A stretch of DNA of 64,000 nucleotides from Flavobacterium cupriresistens (GTDB lineage: Bacteria > Bacteroidota > Bacteroidia > Flavobacteriales > Flavobacteriaceae), in contig NZ_CP087134.1 of the NCBI RefSeq assembly GCF_020911925.1, positions 3,038,001 to 3,102,000 of the forward strand, in the 5' to 3' direction. The translations under genes were made by a program, and so were the position numbers. Positions 1 to 8,645 of this stretch are shown piece after piece. Numbering within the stretch: the stretch's first letter is position 1; each line of letters opens with the position of its first letter. The notes beneath the pieces are model-generated. The model ran no database searches. It was given only the letters and a program-made list of their open reading frames with translations, and was not told where the DNA came from.

Positions 1-1472
1 AGCTGTATGGTGATAAAGAAGGATTATACAAATATATGTACGATCGATTTGAGCCTTTCAAAAAAGCATTCGTCAGAGAAATCAACGACGATGATTTGCA
101 ACGACTGACTCAGATTCCGATGATTCGTATCACCCGTTTTGACTCTGATAAAGCCGATGATCTTATCGCTAGGTTAGAAGACGAAATGAAAGAGGTAGAG
201 CATCATTTAGAAAACCTGATAGATTTTGCCATTGCCTACTTTACGAAATTAAAAGAGAAATACGGAAAAGGTCGTGAACGCCAGACAGAACTTCGTATTT
301 TTGATAATGTTGAAGCTACAAAAGTAGTTTTAAGAAATACAAAACTGTACGTAAACCGCGAAGAAGGTTTCGTCGGAACGAGTTTAAAGAAAGACGAATA
401 TGTAGCAGATTGTTCTGATATTGATGATGTAATTGTGTTTTTGCGTGATGGTACATTGATGATTACAAAAGTCGATTCCAAAACATTTACAGGAAAAGAT
501 ATTATACATGTTGCCGTTTTTGATAAAGGAGACAAACGTACAATTTACAACATGATGTATCGTGATGGTAAATCGGGTCCTTCTTATATAAAACGTTTTA
601 ACGTGACTGGAGTTACCCGTGACAAACCTTACGATTTGACAAATGGTACAAATGGTTCACAGGTCGTTTATTTTTCACATAATCCAAACGGAGAAGCTGA
701 GGTGGTGACCATTTTACTGCGTCAGATTGGAACTATCAAAAAATTGAAATTTGATATTGATTTTGCTAATTTGGCGATTAAAGGACGCGCTTCAAAAGGG
801 AATCTGGTTACTAAATATCCAATTAAAAAAATCGAATTAAAAGAGAAAGGAATTTCAACTTTACTACCAAGAAAAGTTTGGTTCGACGATACGGTAAAAC
901 GTCTGAATGTAGATGCACGAGGCGAACTGTTAGGCGAATTTAAGCCAAGTGATAAGATATTGGTCATTAGCCAGGCAGGTAAAGTAAAAGTTATCATTCC
1001 GGAATTGTCTACTCATTTTGATGAAGATATGATTGTTCTGGAGAAATGGAAACCTAAGAAACCGATCTCAGCGATTTATTATGATGGGGAAAAAGAGCGC
1101 TATTTTCTGAAACGTTTTCTGGTGGAAACCGAAAACAAGGAAGAAAGTTTTATTACCGATCACCCAAATTCGCAATTAGAAATTGTATCGACAGACTATC
1201 GTCCGCTTGCGCAATTGGTTTTTGCAAAAGTAAAAGGAGTTCAGAAAGAAGATTTACATATTGATGTTGAGGATTTCATTGCTGTAAAAGGATTTAAAGC
1301 ATTAGGAAATCAATTGACCACTGATAAATTGAAACAGGTTAATTTATTAGAGCCATTGCCTTACGAAGAGCCTGTAGAAGAGGTTGTAGAAAGAAAAGTG
1401 AGTTATAATGACGATGGTTCAGTTGAAACCGAATTAGATGACGACGGCCAGATTGGTCTGGTTCTGGATTAA
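1..1472 (+). CDS. parC: DNA topoisomerase IV subunit A, C-terminal part (5' end outside window)
   Basis: The frame is open to the left edge of the window, so this is the 3' part of a longer gene; the first internal Met (position 36) is not the start. The product is the DNA-cleaving A subunit of topoisomerase IV, which decatenates daughter chromosomes together with ParE. The visible ~490 residues begin in the coiled-coil and tower end of the breakage-reunion domain (YDRFEPFKKAF, then a long charged helix) and continue into a beta-pinwheel C-terminal domain with blade-like repeats such as DGTLMITKVDSKTF and SQAGKVKVI. The tail is acidic, as is common in the family. GyrA is the alternative; the weak, degenerate blades and lack of a clear GyrA box favour ParC. 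A strong terminator follows directly. Confidence 0.85.
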   Translation, partial: LYGDKEGLYKYMYDRFEPFKKAFVREINDDDLQRLTQIPMIRITRFDSDKADDLIARLEDEMKEVEHHLENLIDFAIAYFTKLKEKYGKGRERQTELRIFDNVEATKVVLRNTKLYVNREEGFVGTSLKKDEYVADCSDIDDVIVFLRDGTLMITKVDSKTFTGKDIIHVAVFDKGDKRTIYNMMYRDGKSGPSYIKRFNVTGVTRDKPYDLTNGTNGSQVVYFSHNPNGEAEVVTILLRQIGTIKKLKFDIDFANLAIKGRASKGNLVTKYPIKKIELKEKGISTLLPRKVWFDDTVKRLNVDARGELLGEFKPSDKILVISQAGKVKVIIPELSTHFDEDMIVLEKWKPKKPISAIYYDGEKERYFLKRFLVETENKEESFITDHPNSQLEIVSTDYRPLAQLVFAKVKGVQKEDLHIDVEDFIAVKGFKALGNQLTTDKLKQVNLLEPLPYEEPVEEVVERKVSYNDDGSVETELDDDGQIGLVLD

Positions 1473-1486
1473 GATAAATTAGTGTA

Positions 1487-1516
1487 AACCGTCTCAGTTT
1501 GAGGCGGTTTTTTTTG
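1487..1516 (+). terminator. Rho-independent terminator after parC
   Basis: ACCGTCTCA pairs with TGAGGCGGT (one G-U wobble) around a 2-3 nt loop and is followed by eight T residues. It lies 15 bp after the parC stop codon. Confidence 0.85.
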
Positions 1517-1609
1517 CTTTTGCTTGTAGCTATATAGCGATTTAGATTTTTTGCCACAGATTAATGGATTAGAATGATTTTATTTTAATATGAAGCGATA
1601 AAAGTTTTT

Positions 1610-2013
1610 TTTGAATAGCCTCCTGCTTTAGCTGGAGGAATCAGATAAAGTATAGATTTCAAGGCTTTAGCCAAAACTGCAATTTTGGCTAAAGCCTTTT
1701 TTGTATGCATTTTGGAACCTCCAGCTAAAGCAGGAGGCAATTTACAATATAATTTTTGGAGTCATTTTTTGGCCCGACCTGTCATTCCGATTTCTATGAT
1801 AAAAAGCGAGCGTTAATTTCGAGGCACGAGAAATCATAGAAGAAACTCCGTACAGTTTGTCATCCTGAGGAACGAAGGATCTACGTTTGCTGAATCGATA
1901 CCGTTGAACTTCACTTTACGGAATTACTTGTGAAGATACTTCGTTCCTCAGTATGACAAAATTGTGAAAAATAGAAGCGGAGCATTTAGTGTGATTTCTC
2001 GTGCCTCCGAAAT
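1610..2013. repeat. Composite palindromic element, family A copy 1
   Basis: This ~404-bp non-coding block is repeated in direct orientation at 2875-3274 with few differences. It holds three palindromic systems. First, a 20-bp outer arm (CCTCCTGCTTTAGCTGGAGG at 1619-1638) whose exact reverse complement lies at 1718-1737. Second, nested inside it, GGCTTTAGCCAAAA and TTTTGGCTAAAGCC. Third, GGCACGAGAAATCA and TGATTTCTCGTGCC enclose another pair, CTGAGGAACGAAG and CTTCGTTCCTCAG. No convincing reading frame exists in it. Together with copy 2 it frames the radC-like gene. Its function is unknown; a non-autonomous mobile repeat or a structured RNA are both possible. Confidence 0.8.
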
Positions 2014-2063
2014 CTGATTTATTAGATGAAACAGTAATAAAATCTATTCCTACAATACAGATG

Positions 2064-2090
2064 TTGATCAACCAAAATTGATTATGTTTG
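2064..2090 (+). promoter_or_regulatory. Candidate Bacteroidota-type promoter of the radC-like gene
   Basis: TATGTTTG (2083-2090) fits the TAnnTTTG -7 consensus known for Flavobacterium. A TTG lies 16 bp upstream at 2064-2066, a little closer than the usual 17-23 bp. The implied RNA start is about 27 nt before the ATG at 2123. The site lies outside the flanking repeat. Confidence 0.4.
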
Positions 2091-2122
2091 TGTAACTTAC
2101 TGAATCTAAAAAGTAATAAAAA

Positions 2123-2848
2123 ATGAATGTTAAGCTAACAGATAAAGATAAAATTAGTGTAACGAATCCTGATGAATTATACGAAATCATGCGACAGATT
2201 TTGTTTCGTGATAATAAAATAGACCGTGAGAAGGAACATTTCTGGATGATAGGGCTAAACATGGCAAATACAATCGTGTATATAGAGTTGGTAAGTATGG
2301 GGAGCGTAAAAGCTTCACAAGCAGAGCCAATGAATGTTTATAGAGTTGCGGTATTAAAAGGTGTTACAAGTGTTATCGCTGTGCATAACCATCCGAGTGG
2401 TAATTTGACTCCATCTGAAGCCGATAAGGATACTACAGACCGATTAATACAAGTGGGGAAAATTTTAGATATAAAATTTTTAGACCATTTTATTATTAGT
2501 GCAGAAAAATATATTAGTTTTTTGGATATTGGATTAATGGCTCAATTAGAAAAAAGCCTGAAATATGTTGTTCCGTATAAAATAGAAGAAATAATCCGCA
2601 AACAGGAAATGGAAATCAGATTAGGGAAAGAAAAAGCGGATAAATTAAAGGAAACAACAAACCAATTAAAAGAATCGGCAAAAGAATTTAAGGAAACCGC
2701 AAAAATAGAAAAGTCTTTAAGGATTGAATTTGAAATGACGGTTATTTCCAATTTACTAAAACAGAAGATGACAATAGAACAAATAGCAGTTATTTTGAAT
2801 CTTACTACAAAGGAAGTAGAGCAAGTTACTAAAAAGATAAAATCATAA
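2123..2848 (+). CDS. RadC-like JAB-domain protein with coiled-coil and helical tail
   Basis: Residues about 10-135 match the RadC/JAB1-MPN-like domain, with the metal-site signature H88-N-H90-P-S-G followed by PSEAD101. Residues 155-215 are Lys/Glu-rich helix with repeated KE(T/S)xxxxKE segments, probably coiled coil. The last ~30 residues (LLKQKMTIEQIAVILNLT) resemble the C-terminal tail common in Rpn-type recombination-promoting nucleases; ordinary housekeeping RadC lacks this tail and carries an N-terminal HhH region that is missing here. RadC relatives are often on mobile elements, and the DNA-repair role once proposed is doubtful. The gene stands alone between two ~400-bp direct repeats and has its own likely promoter. 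The domain call is firm, the function unknown. Confidence 0.8.
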   Translation: MNVKLTDKDKISVTNPDELYEIMRQILFRDNKIDREKEHFWMIGLNMANTIVYIELVSMGSVKASQAEPMNVYRVAVLKGVTSVIAVHNHPSGNLTPSEADKDTTDRLIQVGKILDIKFLDHFIISAEKYISFLDIGLMAQLEKSLKYVVPYKIEEIIRKQEMEIRLGKEKADKLKETTNQLKESAKEFKETAKIEKSLRIEFEMTVISNLLKQKMTIEQIAVILNLTTKEVEQVTKKIKS

Positions 2849-2874
2849 AAATCCATTCTTGATTTAGAGCAAGG

Positions 2875-3274
2875 TTTGAATAGCCTCCTGCTTTAGCTGG
2901 AGGAATCAGATCAAGTATAGATTTCAAGGCTTTAGCCAAAACTGCAATTTTGGCTAAAGCCTTTTTTGTATGCATTTTGGAACCTCCAGCTAAAGCAGGA
3001 GGCAATTTGCAATATAATTTTTGGAGTCATTTTTTGGCCCGACCTGTCATTCCGATTTCCATGATAAAAGCGAGCGTTAATTTCGATGCACGAGAAATCA
3101 TAGAAGAAACTCCGTACAGTTTGTCATCCTGAGGAACGAAGGATCTACGTTTGCTGAATCGATAGCGTTTAACTTCACTTTACGGAATTACTTGTGAAGA
3201 TACTTCGTTCCTCAGTATGACAAAATTGTGGGAAATAAAAATGGAGCAGCTAGTGTGATTTCTCGTATCGAAAT
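2875..3274. repeat. Composite palindromic element, family A copy 2
   Basis: This is a direct copy of 1610-2013, offset by about 1265 bp. It keeps the outer CCTCCTGC arms, the GGCTTTAGCC inner stem and the CTGAGGAACGAAG stem. It is slightly degraded: in the outer GAGAAATC pair, GGCACGAG has become TGCACGAG on the left and CGTGCC has become CGTATC on the right. The 60-codon frame at 2950-3132 lies wholly inside the element and is not considered a gene. Confidence 0.8.
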
Positions 3275-3332
3275 GGTAAAAAAAGCGAGCTCAAATTTGC
3301 TGAAGTTGAGCTGTTCAGAAAAAGAAGTAATA

Positions 3333-3372
3333 AAAAAAGGATGTTTCGCTAACTGCGAGACATCCTTTTTAT
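3333..3372 (-). terminator. Terminator after the di-heme peroxidase gene
   Basis: GGATGTTTCGC and GCGAGACATCC form an 11-bp stem (one G-U) around TAACT. An A-tract lies on the left and a T-tract on the right, so it could work in both directions. It sits about 20-50 bp after the stop of the minus-strand peroxidase gene. Confidence 0.75.
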
Positions 3373-3390
3373 TGGTGATAAAGTGTTATT

Positions 3391-5184
3391 TTAGTTTTGT
3401 TGGTATTTTTTATCCGTTAGTGTTTTCATGAATGCAACCAACGATTGTTCTTCTTTTTTAGTCAGTTTTAGTGCATCAAAAGGCAATGTTTGGTTGTCTA
3501 CTGCATAACCCAATCCTTTTCCACCACCTTTATTGTAGAAGTCAACAACTTCTTCTAAAGTTTTAAAAACACCATTGTGCATATAGGGTCCTGTTACAGC
3601 AATGTTTCGAACCGTTGGTGTTTTGAAAGCTCCAACCAACTGAGGCATTTTATTGTATAAGTATCTGCCGGTATCGGGGCTCAATGCTTTTCCTGAGATG
3701 TCCTTTGGAGTTCCTATAACTTCGTGTTCGGTTTTGGAATAATTTGGTGGAACCGTACCGTTAAACAGAGGTGTGAAGTGGCAGGTCGCACATTTTGCTT
3801 TACCCATAAAAAGATTCATGCCTTCTATTTCCTGATTGGTCAGTGTATTTTCTTCGCCTCTCATGTAAACGTCAAATTTAGAATCAAAAGCATTAAGCGA
3901 CCTTACGTAACTTGCAATTGCGTTTTGAATTTGCCAGGCTTCCGGTTTTGCCGTTTTAGGGTAAGCCTTTTTGAAAAGTTTTACGTATTCGGCATCCAGT
4001 AAAATCTGAGCATGAATATCTTTTAAGGAACCATGCATTTCGTCTTTATTTTCAATGACATCAACACTTTGTTTTTCTAAATCTAATTGGCGCATATCCC
4101 AAAATTGTGCATTCTGTAGTGAAGCATAAGTCAGGGTAGGCGTGTTTCTCATCAAGTTACTGCCATTTAGCGAAACATTTGTTTTTAGGCCATCAGTAAA
4201 GGCTTTTTCAGGATGATGACAAGTGGCGCAGCTTCTGTCATTGTTTTTGGAAAGCGTTTTATCATAAAATAACTTTTCTCCCAATGTTGCTTTATCAGCG
4301 GTAAAATTATGTGCATCCGAAAGAACAAATCCATTTACGTCAAAGGCCTCTTTATCGAAAAAAGTGGCTGCAGTGGGTTTTAACGGACTGCTTTTTTTTA
4401 CATTTTGAATCTTTTCTTCTTTCTGGAAAGCTTTTATTTTTTTTGAAATTGGATTCAGATATTGAGTTATAAAAACGGCTCGGTTGAAGGCATTAAAATT
4501 GTTGTTGTTTTTGCAATATTTTTGTGCCTCTGTGATTAGTTTTTTTAAATCTGCTAACGTTTTACTATTGCCATCAATTCTTTGAAGTAGACTTGGAATA
4601 CCGATTAAACTTTCACCAGCTTCAGGAATTGAGGTCTGTAAAATTGGACTGTCAAAACCAGTTATACCTAAAGCAATTACTCTAAAAACGTTTTGCTGAA
4701 CAGCATCTAAGACATAATCGTTGCTAATCGTAATAACTTCAAAAGTGCTTTTCAACTGTTTTATGTTGGAGGCGAAAATGTTTAATTCTCGAACTAAATC
4801 TTCCTTGTTCGTAATTTCATATTCCGGATAAATAAGTTCTTCCATAACCTGAAAACCATGTGGTTCGAAGGATTTGTTTTCTTCCAGTTCCATTTCGTCT
4901 AAGGCTGGGCCGTTCATAAAACGAGCGGTTTCGGGAATGAAGTATTCAACTGCCCATTCTACTTTTTTATAGGCCAGACGGGACTTTTTAAACTGTTCTA
5001 CAATTTCTTTTTGGGATTGGTCTGTAGTCACTAATTTTTGAAATTGTACAATTTCATTGTTTAATTTGTTTAAATCAATGATCAAATCCTGATTGATGGT
5101 AGTTTGAGAAGCTTGATTTTCTTTGCATGAAATGGCCAGGCAAAAAAGTATAAACAGAGGAATAAAGTATTTTAATTTTATCAT
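3391..5184 (-). CDS. Di-heme cytochrome c peroxidase lipoprotein with imelysin-like N-terminal region
   Basis: I chose the ATG at 5184 (597 aa) because it puts a lipoprotein signal directly at the N-terminus (lipobox LAIS-C20); an in-frame start 30 bp upstream would add ten residues before it. Residues 35-250 are helical and resemble imelysin-like domains (KKVEWAVEYF, then GFQVMEE where imelysins have GxHxxE; the His is replaced by Gln). From about 280 the protein is a MauG/CcpA-type peroxidase with two CATCH heme sites (319-323 and 465-469) and a conserved YMHNGVF segment. Such enzymes reduce peroxide in the periplasm or oxidise a partner. It is second in an operon, 68 bp after the PhoX-like gene, and ends at a terminator. 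Confidence 0.85.
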   Translation of the reverse strand: MIKLKYFIPLFILFCLAISCKENQASQTTINQDLIIDLNKLNNEIVQFQKLVTTDQSQKEIVEQFKKSRLAYKKVEWAVEYFIPETARFMNGPALDEMELEENKSFEPHGFQVMEELIYPEYEITNKEDLVRELNIFASNIKQLKSTFEVITISNDYVLDAVQQNVFRVIALGITGFDSPILQTSIPEAGESLIGIPSLLQRIDGNSKTLADLKKLITEAQKYCKNNNNFNAFNRAVFITQYLNPISKKIKAFQKEEKIQNVKKSSPLKPTAATFFDKEAFDVNGFVLSDAHNFTADKATLGEKLFYDKTLSKNNDRSCATCHHPEKAFTDGLKTNVSLNGSNLMRNTPTLTYASLQNAQFWDMRQLDLEKQSVDVIENKDEMHGSLKDIHAQILLDAEYVKLFKKAYPKTAKPEAWQIQNAIASYVRSLNAFDSKFDVYMRGEENTLTNQEIEGMNLFMGKAKCATCHFTPLFNGTVPPNYSKTEHEVIGTPKDISGKALSPDTGRYLYNKMPQLVGAFKTPTVRNIAVTGPYMHNGVFKTLEEVVDFYNKGGGKGLGYAVDNQTLPFDALKLTKKEEQSLVAFMKTLTDKKYQQN

Positions 5185-5252
5185 AGTACGTAAAAAGATA
5201 ACAACCCTTATCAAAAAAATAAGGGTTGTAAATTTAATTTAGGTTGAAATTA

Positions 5253-6734
5253 TTAGCGTTGTACGTTTCTAATAATAACAGTTTGTCCACCTTCTTTGTT
5301 GGTGTTAATACCCGAACCATCTGCATTTTTGAATGCATCAAGTTGCCAAGTGTGCGAGTGAATATTTACTGTAAAAGTGTTTGGTACACCAATTAAATCA
5401 GAGATATCTTGCATGGCACCAAATTCCCAGCTACCAAGTCTTGTCTCTCCAGCTTGATTGTATAAGGCATTCCAAGACGCGTCTGTTCTTTTGTGATTCA
5501 TGTTTAACCAAGGCTTGTTTTGTTTTGAAGCAATATTATATTGCCAGATGTACGAATCGTGTTTTGCATCAGCATAATAACTATCACCATCTTCCTGAAT
5601 GTAAACGTAATTTTCAGTAACACAAAGGTTGTCCGGATTGATGATTCCTGTTCCCGGAGTACTATCACCTTCAACGGCTAATTCTAAAGTTCCTTTTAAA
5701 GGATCAGCAGCATCCATTTTTAGTTTGTAAACTCTTCCCCACATCGTATAACCGTCAACAGGAGCGTTTGAAGTAGCTTGTCCGGTTGCTGTAAAGTAAA
5801 CCTCTCTGTTATTGCTGGCACTTCCTTTTCTGTAGTCAACATCTTCTACTCTTGAAAAACGAATAGCTCCTAATGCATTTACAGTAGTATTAATTACAGC
5901 TCCTGTCAGGTTTTTTGCATTTGGAATTTCAACAAAAGAAACAGGATAAGAATTGTTTAAAGTCATGGCAGTTTCTACCTGATTTCCATCATTTCTTTTT
6001 AAAGCATATAGTTTTCCGTTTGATAAATCTCCTACAGTACTCATATACATGATCAATTGTCCCGCACTTGCATGTGAAGTTGCGTAAGATTGATCTTCAC
6101 CAATCATGATAATTGTTTTTCCAGGATACGCTTCTTTTGGTAATGGAACTGCATTTTCCATACTGGCTTTCCCTAAAGCAGGTAAAACTCTGTCGGTTTT
6201 GCTTTTGTCTGAAGATAATCCTAGTGGATTAATTCCATGAACCATACTTTCCTGACCACTTTCTCCGGCAGTTAAAAAGATTGGACCAAATCCGTGAATT
6301 TCAGGAGTAGCTAAAGTTGCCGAACACAAACGTGTTAAACCTCCAATTCCGTCTACTAGATAATCTCCTTTTACTGGTTTAAAAGTTTTGTCTAAATAAA
6401 CTCTTGATACAGATTGTAATATTTCGTGGTTGGTAATTAAGATATAACCTTCTCCGTTTGGATTTTTCATGAACCCGGCTCCATCTGGCTGTGCTCCATA
6501 AACAAATTTCGGAGATTCCGGTAAAACGTCTGCACTACTGATCAAGGTGCTAATCTGAAGGTTTTCGAAACCAGTCATCGGAAAAACAAAAGCAGGGACT
6601 TTTGAGTGTGATGTGAAATCGATAGAGGACTTTACCTCGTTAGTAGCACCTTTGTTGTCATCATCTTGACAACTGATTGCAGAAAGACCCGTAATACCAA
6701 GCAATGCTAGCGATCTTAAAAAATTAAATTTCAT
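5253..6734 (-). CDS. PhoX/DUF839-like lipoprotein, possible alkaline phosphatase
   Basis: This 493-residue protein starts with a lipoprotein signal (LSAIS-C22) followed by a short acidic linker. The rest looks like a beta-propeller of the PhoX superfamily: GEDQSY, then FSRVEDVDYR near the middle, and PDNLCVTENYVYIQEDGD, which resembles the PhoX segment PDNL...EDG. PhoX enzymes are calcium/iron-dependent periplasmic phosphatases. I cannot verify the full set of metal ligands, so the activity is a family-based inference. It leads a two-gene operon with the di-heme peroxidase. A TAGCTTTG -7-like box lies 26 bp upstream. Confidence 0.6.
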   Translation of the reverse strand: MKFNFLRSLALLGITGLSAISCQDDDNKGATNEVKSSIDFTSHSKVPAFVFPMTGFENLQISTLISSADVLPESPKFVYGAQPDGAGFMKNPNGEGYILITNHEILQSVSRVYLDKTFKPVKGDYLVDGIGGLTRLCSATLATPEIHGFGPIFLTAGESGQESMVHGINPLGLSSDKSKTDRVLPALGKASMENAVPLPKEAYPGKTIIMIGEDQSYATSHASAGQLIMYMSTVGDLSNGKLYALKRNDGNQVETAMTLNNSYPVSFVEIPNAKNLTGAVINTTVNALGAIRFSRVEDVDYRKGSASNNREVYFTATGQATSNAPVDGYTMWGRVYKLKMDAADPLKGTLELAVEGDSTPGTGIINPDNLCVTENYVYIQEDGDSYYADAKHDSYIWQYNIASKQNKPWLNMNHKRTDASWNALYNQAGETRLGSWEFGAMQDISDLIGVPNTFTVNIHSHTWQLDAFKNADGSGINTNKEGGQTVIIRNVQR

Positions 6735-7330
6735 AATATTTTGGTTTTTTTATTTTGAGCAAAGCTATCCCTCAAAAACAAAATACATGTTACGTCAGTT
6801 TTTTATAATTGCTAATAAACTATAAGGTATATATTATTAAATCGTAAATATTGGAAGTTAATTGTAAATTTTATGCGTGTAGGGAAGTTATAATAAAACT
6901 GCGGAAAAAATAGAAGTATAATAGCAGAGTAAAGATGCGAAATTGAAAAAGTAACCCTAAAAATAAATCCATCCAATCCGTTTAATCTGTGGCAAGAAAA
7001 AGTAGCCACAGATTTTAAAGATTAAAAATGATTTTGTCTCTTTTGAGCTAAAAAGTTTAAACGGTAAGGTATGCAAAGTTTAATTATAGTATTGCGGCAC
7101 TTTTTTAACTTTATACCTAATTTTTCTGCACGCAGATTTAGAAGATTTAGCAGATTGCACAGATTTTTTTTAAGAGGTAAATAAGATCAGCCTAATCTGC
7201 TAAATCTGCTTGCAAAAGAAAAAACGCAAAGTTCGCAAAGCTATAACTAAACTTTGCGAACTTTGCGTAAACCCTTTGCGCGCTCTGCGGTTAAAATTCC
7301 CCGAAAAGAAGCTTATTTTTAAGAAAGATA
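6735..7330. repeat. Intergenic region with two inverted-repeat families
   Basis: There is no gene in these ~600 bp. Two hairpins stand out. GCACGCAGATTTAG...GATTTAGCAGATT is mirrored by AATCTGCTAAATCTGC (7128-7213), a member of a dispersed GCAGATTT family also seen at 26.1, 56.4 and 57.5-58.3 kb. ACGCAAAGTTCGCAAAG and CTTTGCGAACTTTGCGT (7224-7268) form a perfect 17-bp stem, which may end the TerC transcript. Confidence 0.7.
6760..6767 (-). promoter_or_regulatory. Candidate -7 box for the PhoX-like/peroxidase operon
   Basis: The minus strand reads TAGCTTTG, a match to TAnnTTTG, 26 bp before the ATG at 6734. No TTG sits at a standard distance upstream, so only the -7 element is claimed. Confidence 0.35.
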
Positions 7331-8101
7331 TTATTGTTTCTTTCGAATTTTCATATTGACAAATTCAACAGCCAACGAAAATGTTATGGCAAAATACAAA
7401 TACCCTTTCGGAATCGCGCCAATGTGTTCCCCTGCAAGTGTGGCTTCAGATAAATGCATACTTTCGGTAATCAGCATAAAACCAATCAGGATTAAAAAAG
7501 ACAATCCTAATATTTGTATAGAAGGATTCTGATTGACAAAATTCCCAACCGGAACAGCGAACAGCATCATTACTGCTACCGAAATAATAACGGCAGTTAC
7601 CATAATAGTCAAAGCGCCATTTACGCCGTTTGTCATTCCAACCGCCGTTAGGATTGAATCAACCGAAAAGATTAAATCGATTAATAAGATTTGTAGAATA
7701 ACATTGGAGAAGGATTGTTTTGCTGCCGTCTTGATGTTTTTTTCCTCTTCGCCTTTATGATCTACTTTCTCGCTGATTTCTTTGGTACTTTTATAAATAA
7801 GAAACAATCCTCCGAAAAATAAAATCAGTGCTTGTCCTGTAAAATCTGCATTTAGCCAACCCCAGTTTATGCTGAACAAAATGGCTTTCATAGCAATTAG
7901 ATAAGAAATCCCCATCAACAAGGCAATACGCATGAACATGGCTAAAAACAAACCAATTCTGGTAGCTCTTTTGCGATTTTCTTCCGGAAGTTTACCCGTT
8001 ACAATCGATATAAAAATGATATTATCAATTCCCAGAACAATTTCAAGAAAAGTAAGTGTTAAGAGTGCAATCCACGCATCGGGGTTTAGGAATACTTCCA
8101 T
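7331..8101 (-). CDS. TerC-family integral membrane protein
   Basis: The 256-residue protein has about seven hydrophobic segments and the two acidic membrane motifs that define TerC/YgdQ/YegH proteins, LEIVLGIDNIIFI near residues 19-31 and DLIFSVDSI near 141-149. A hydrophilic charged loop (KEISEKVDHKGEEEKN) separates the halves. TerC proteins are linked to tellurite resistance and, in several bacteria, to manganese export and metalation of secreted proteins; which one applies here cannot be told. The upstream lipoprotein gene is only 17 bp away on the same strand, so the two may be cotranscribed. Confidence 0.88.
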   Translation of the reverse strand: MEVFLNPDAWIALLTLTFLEIVLGIDNIIFISIVTGKLPEENRKRATRIGLFLAMFMRIALLMGISYLIAMKAILFSINWGWLNADFTGQALILFFGGLFLIYKSTKEISEKVDHKGEEEKNIKTAAKQSFSNVILQILLIDLIFSVDSILTAVGMTNGVNGALTIMVTAVIISVAVMMLFAVPVGNFVNQNPSIQILGLSFLILIGFMLITESMHLSEATLAGEHIGAIPKGYLYFAITFSLAVEFVNMKIRKKQ

Positions 8102-8118
8102 TTTTAAGAGCTTTTAAT

Positions 8119-8490
8119 TTATTCTATTTTATGAACTGTTCCGCGTTGTTTTTCTTCAGAGCCCACCATTCCAAATTCAAATGTATAGGAATCCTTTGTA
8201 GTGTTTAGGATTTTCATACTGATTGCTTTTTCTTCTGCCATATTTTTTGGGTGTTTCTTTTGAAGAATGTACTCACAATCACTTACCCAACGTACGGTTG
8301 ATGTATCTGTTTTACCATCAAAGGTTTCAATTTCTATAGTGTCTTTTCGTTCAAATATTGTGGTTTTTTTTACACCGTTTACTTCAAACTCAAATTTGAA
8401 TTTTCCGTTTTTGAAGTCCTTGCAGTTGTGTTCTGCGTTGTAACATGATACTAATGCTAATAACGGAAGTAAGAATATAATTTTTTTCAT
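8119..8490 (-). CDS. Small predicted lipoprotein, unknown function
   Basis: This 123-residue protein has a clear lipoprotein signal (MKKIIFLLPLLALVS-C16). Mature residues include C23 and a later Cys in WVSDCEYIL that could form a disulfide. The body alternates charged and hydrophobic residues (KFKFEFEVNG, KDTIEIETF, YTFEFGMVG), as in a small all-beta domain exposed to the periplasm. I do not recognise a named family. It lies 17 bp upstream of the TerC gene on the same strand. Confidence 0.7.
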   Translation of the reverse strand: MKKIIFLLPLLALVSCYNAEHNCKDFKNGKFKFEFEVNGVKKTTIFERKDTIEIETFDGKTDTSTVRWVSDCEYILQKKHPKNMAEEKAISMKILNTTKDSYTFEFGMVGSEEKQRGTVHKIE

Positions 8491-8520
8491 TTTTTTGTTT
8501 ATGTTGTTTTTTGAGTCATC

Positions 8521-8636
8521 CTGAGCGAAGTCGAAGGAGTTTTAGTAGGTCTTCGACTTCGCTCAGACTGACATTCAGGTTCGCTTAGACTGACATTCGG
8601 GTTCGTTCAGACCGACATTTGACTTCGTTTAGACGG
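8521..8636. repeat. GAAGTCGAAG palindrome with degenerate tandem units
   Basis: CTGAGCGAAGTCGAAG (8521-8536) and its exact reverse complement (8551-8566) form a 16-bp stem. The right arm is then repeated about three more times in decaying form as (A/G)CTTCGnTnAGACnGACATT units. The stem could terminate the DinB-like gene's operon; the tandem units are unexplained. Confidence 0.7.
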
Positions 8637-8645
8637 ATAATACGA

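Noticed and set aside
1339..1557. 72-codon minus-strand frame across the parC end
   Set aside because: It is antisense to parC and would run through the parC terminator hairpin.
2950..3132. 60-codon open frame between the RadC-like gene and the peroxidase gene
   Set aside because: It lies entirely in the palindromic element, and the equivalent frame is not kept in the other copy at 1.6-2.0 kb.
3724..4002. 92-codon open frame on the plus strand
   Set aside because: It is antisense to the conserved heme domain of the peroxidase and has no protein-like features.
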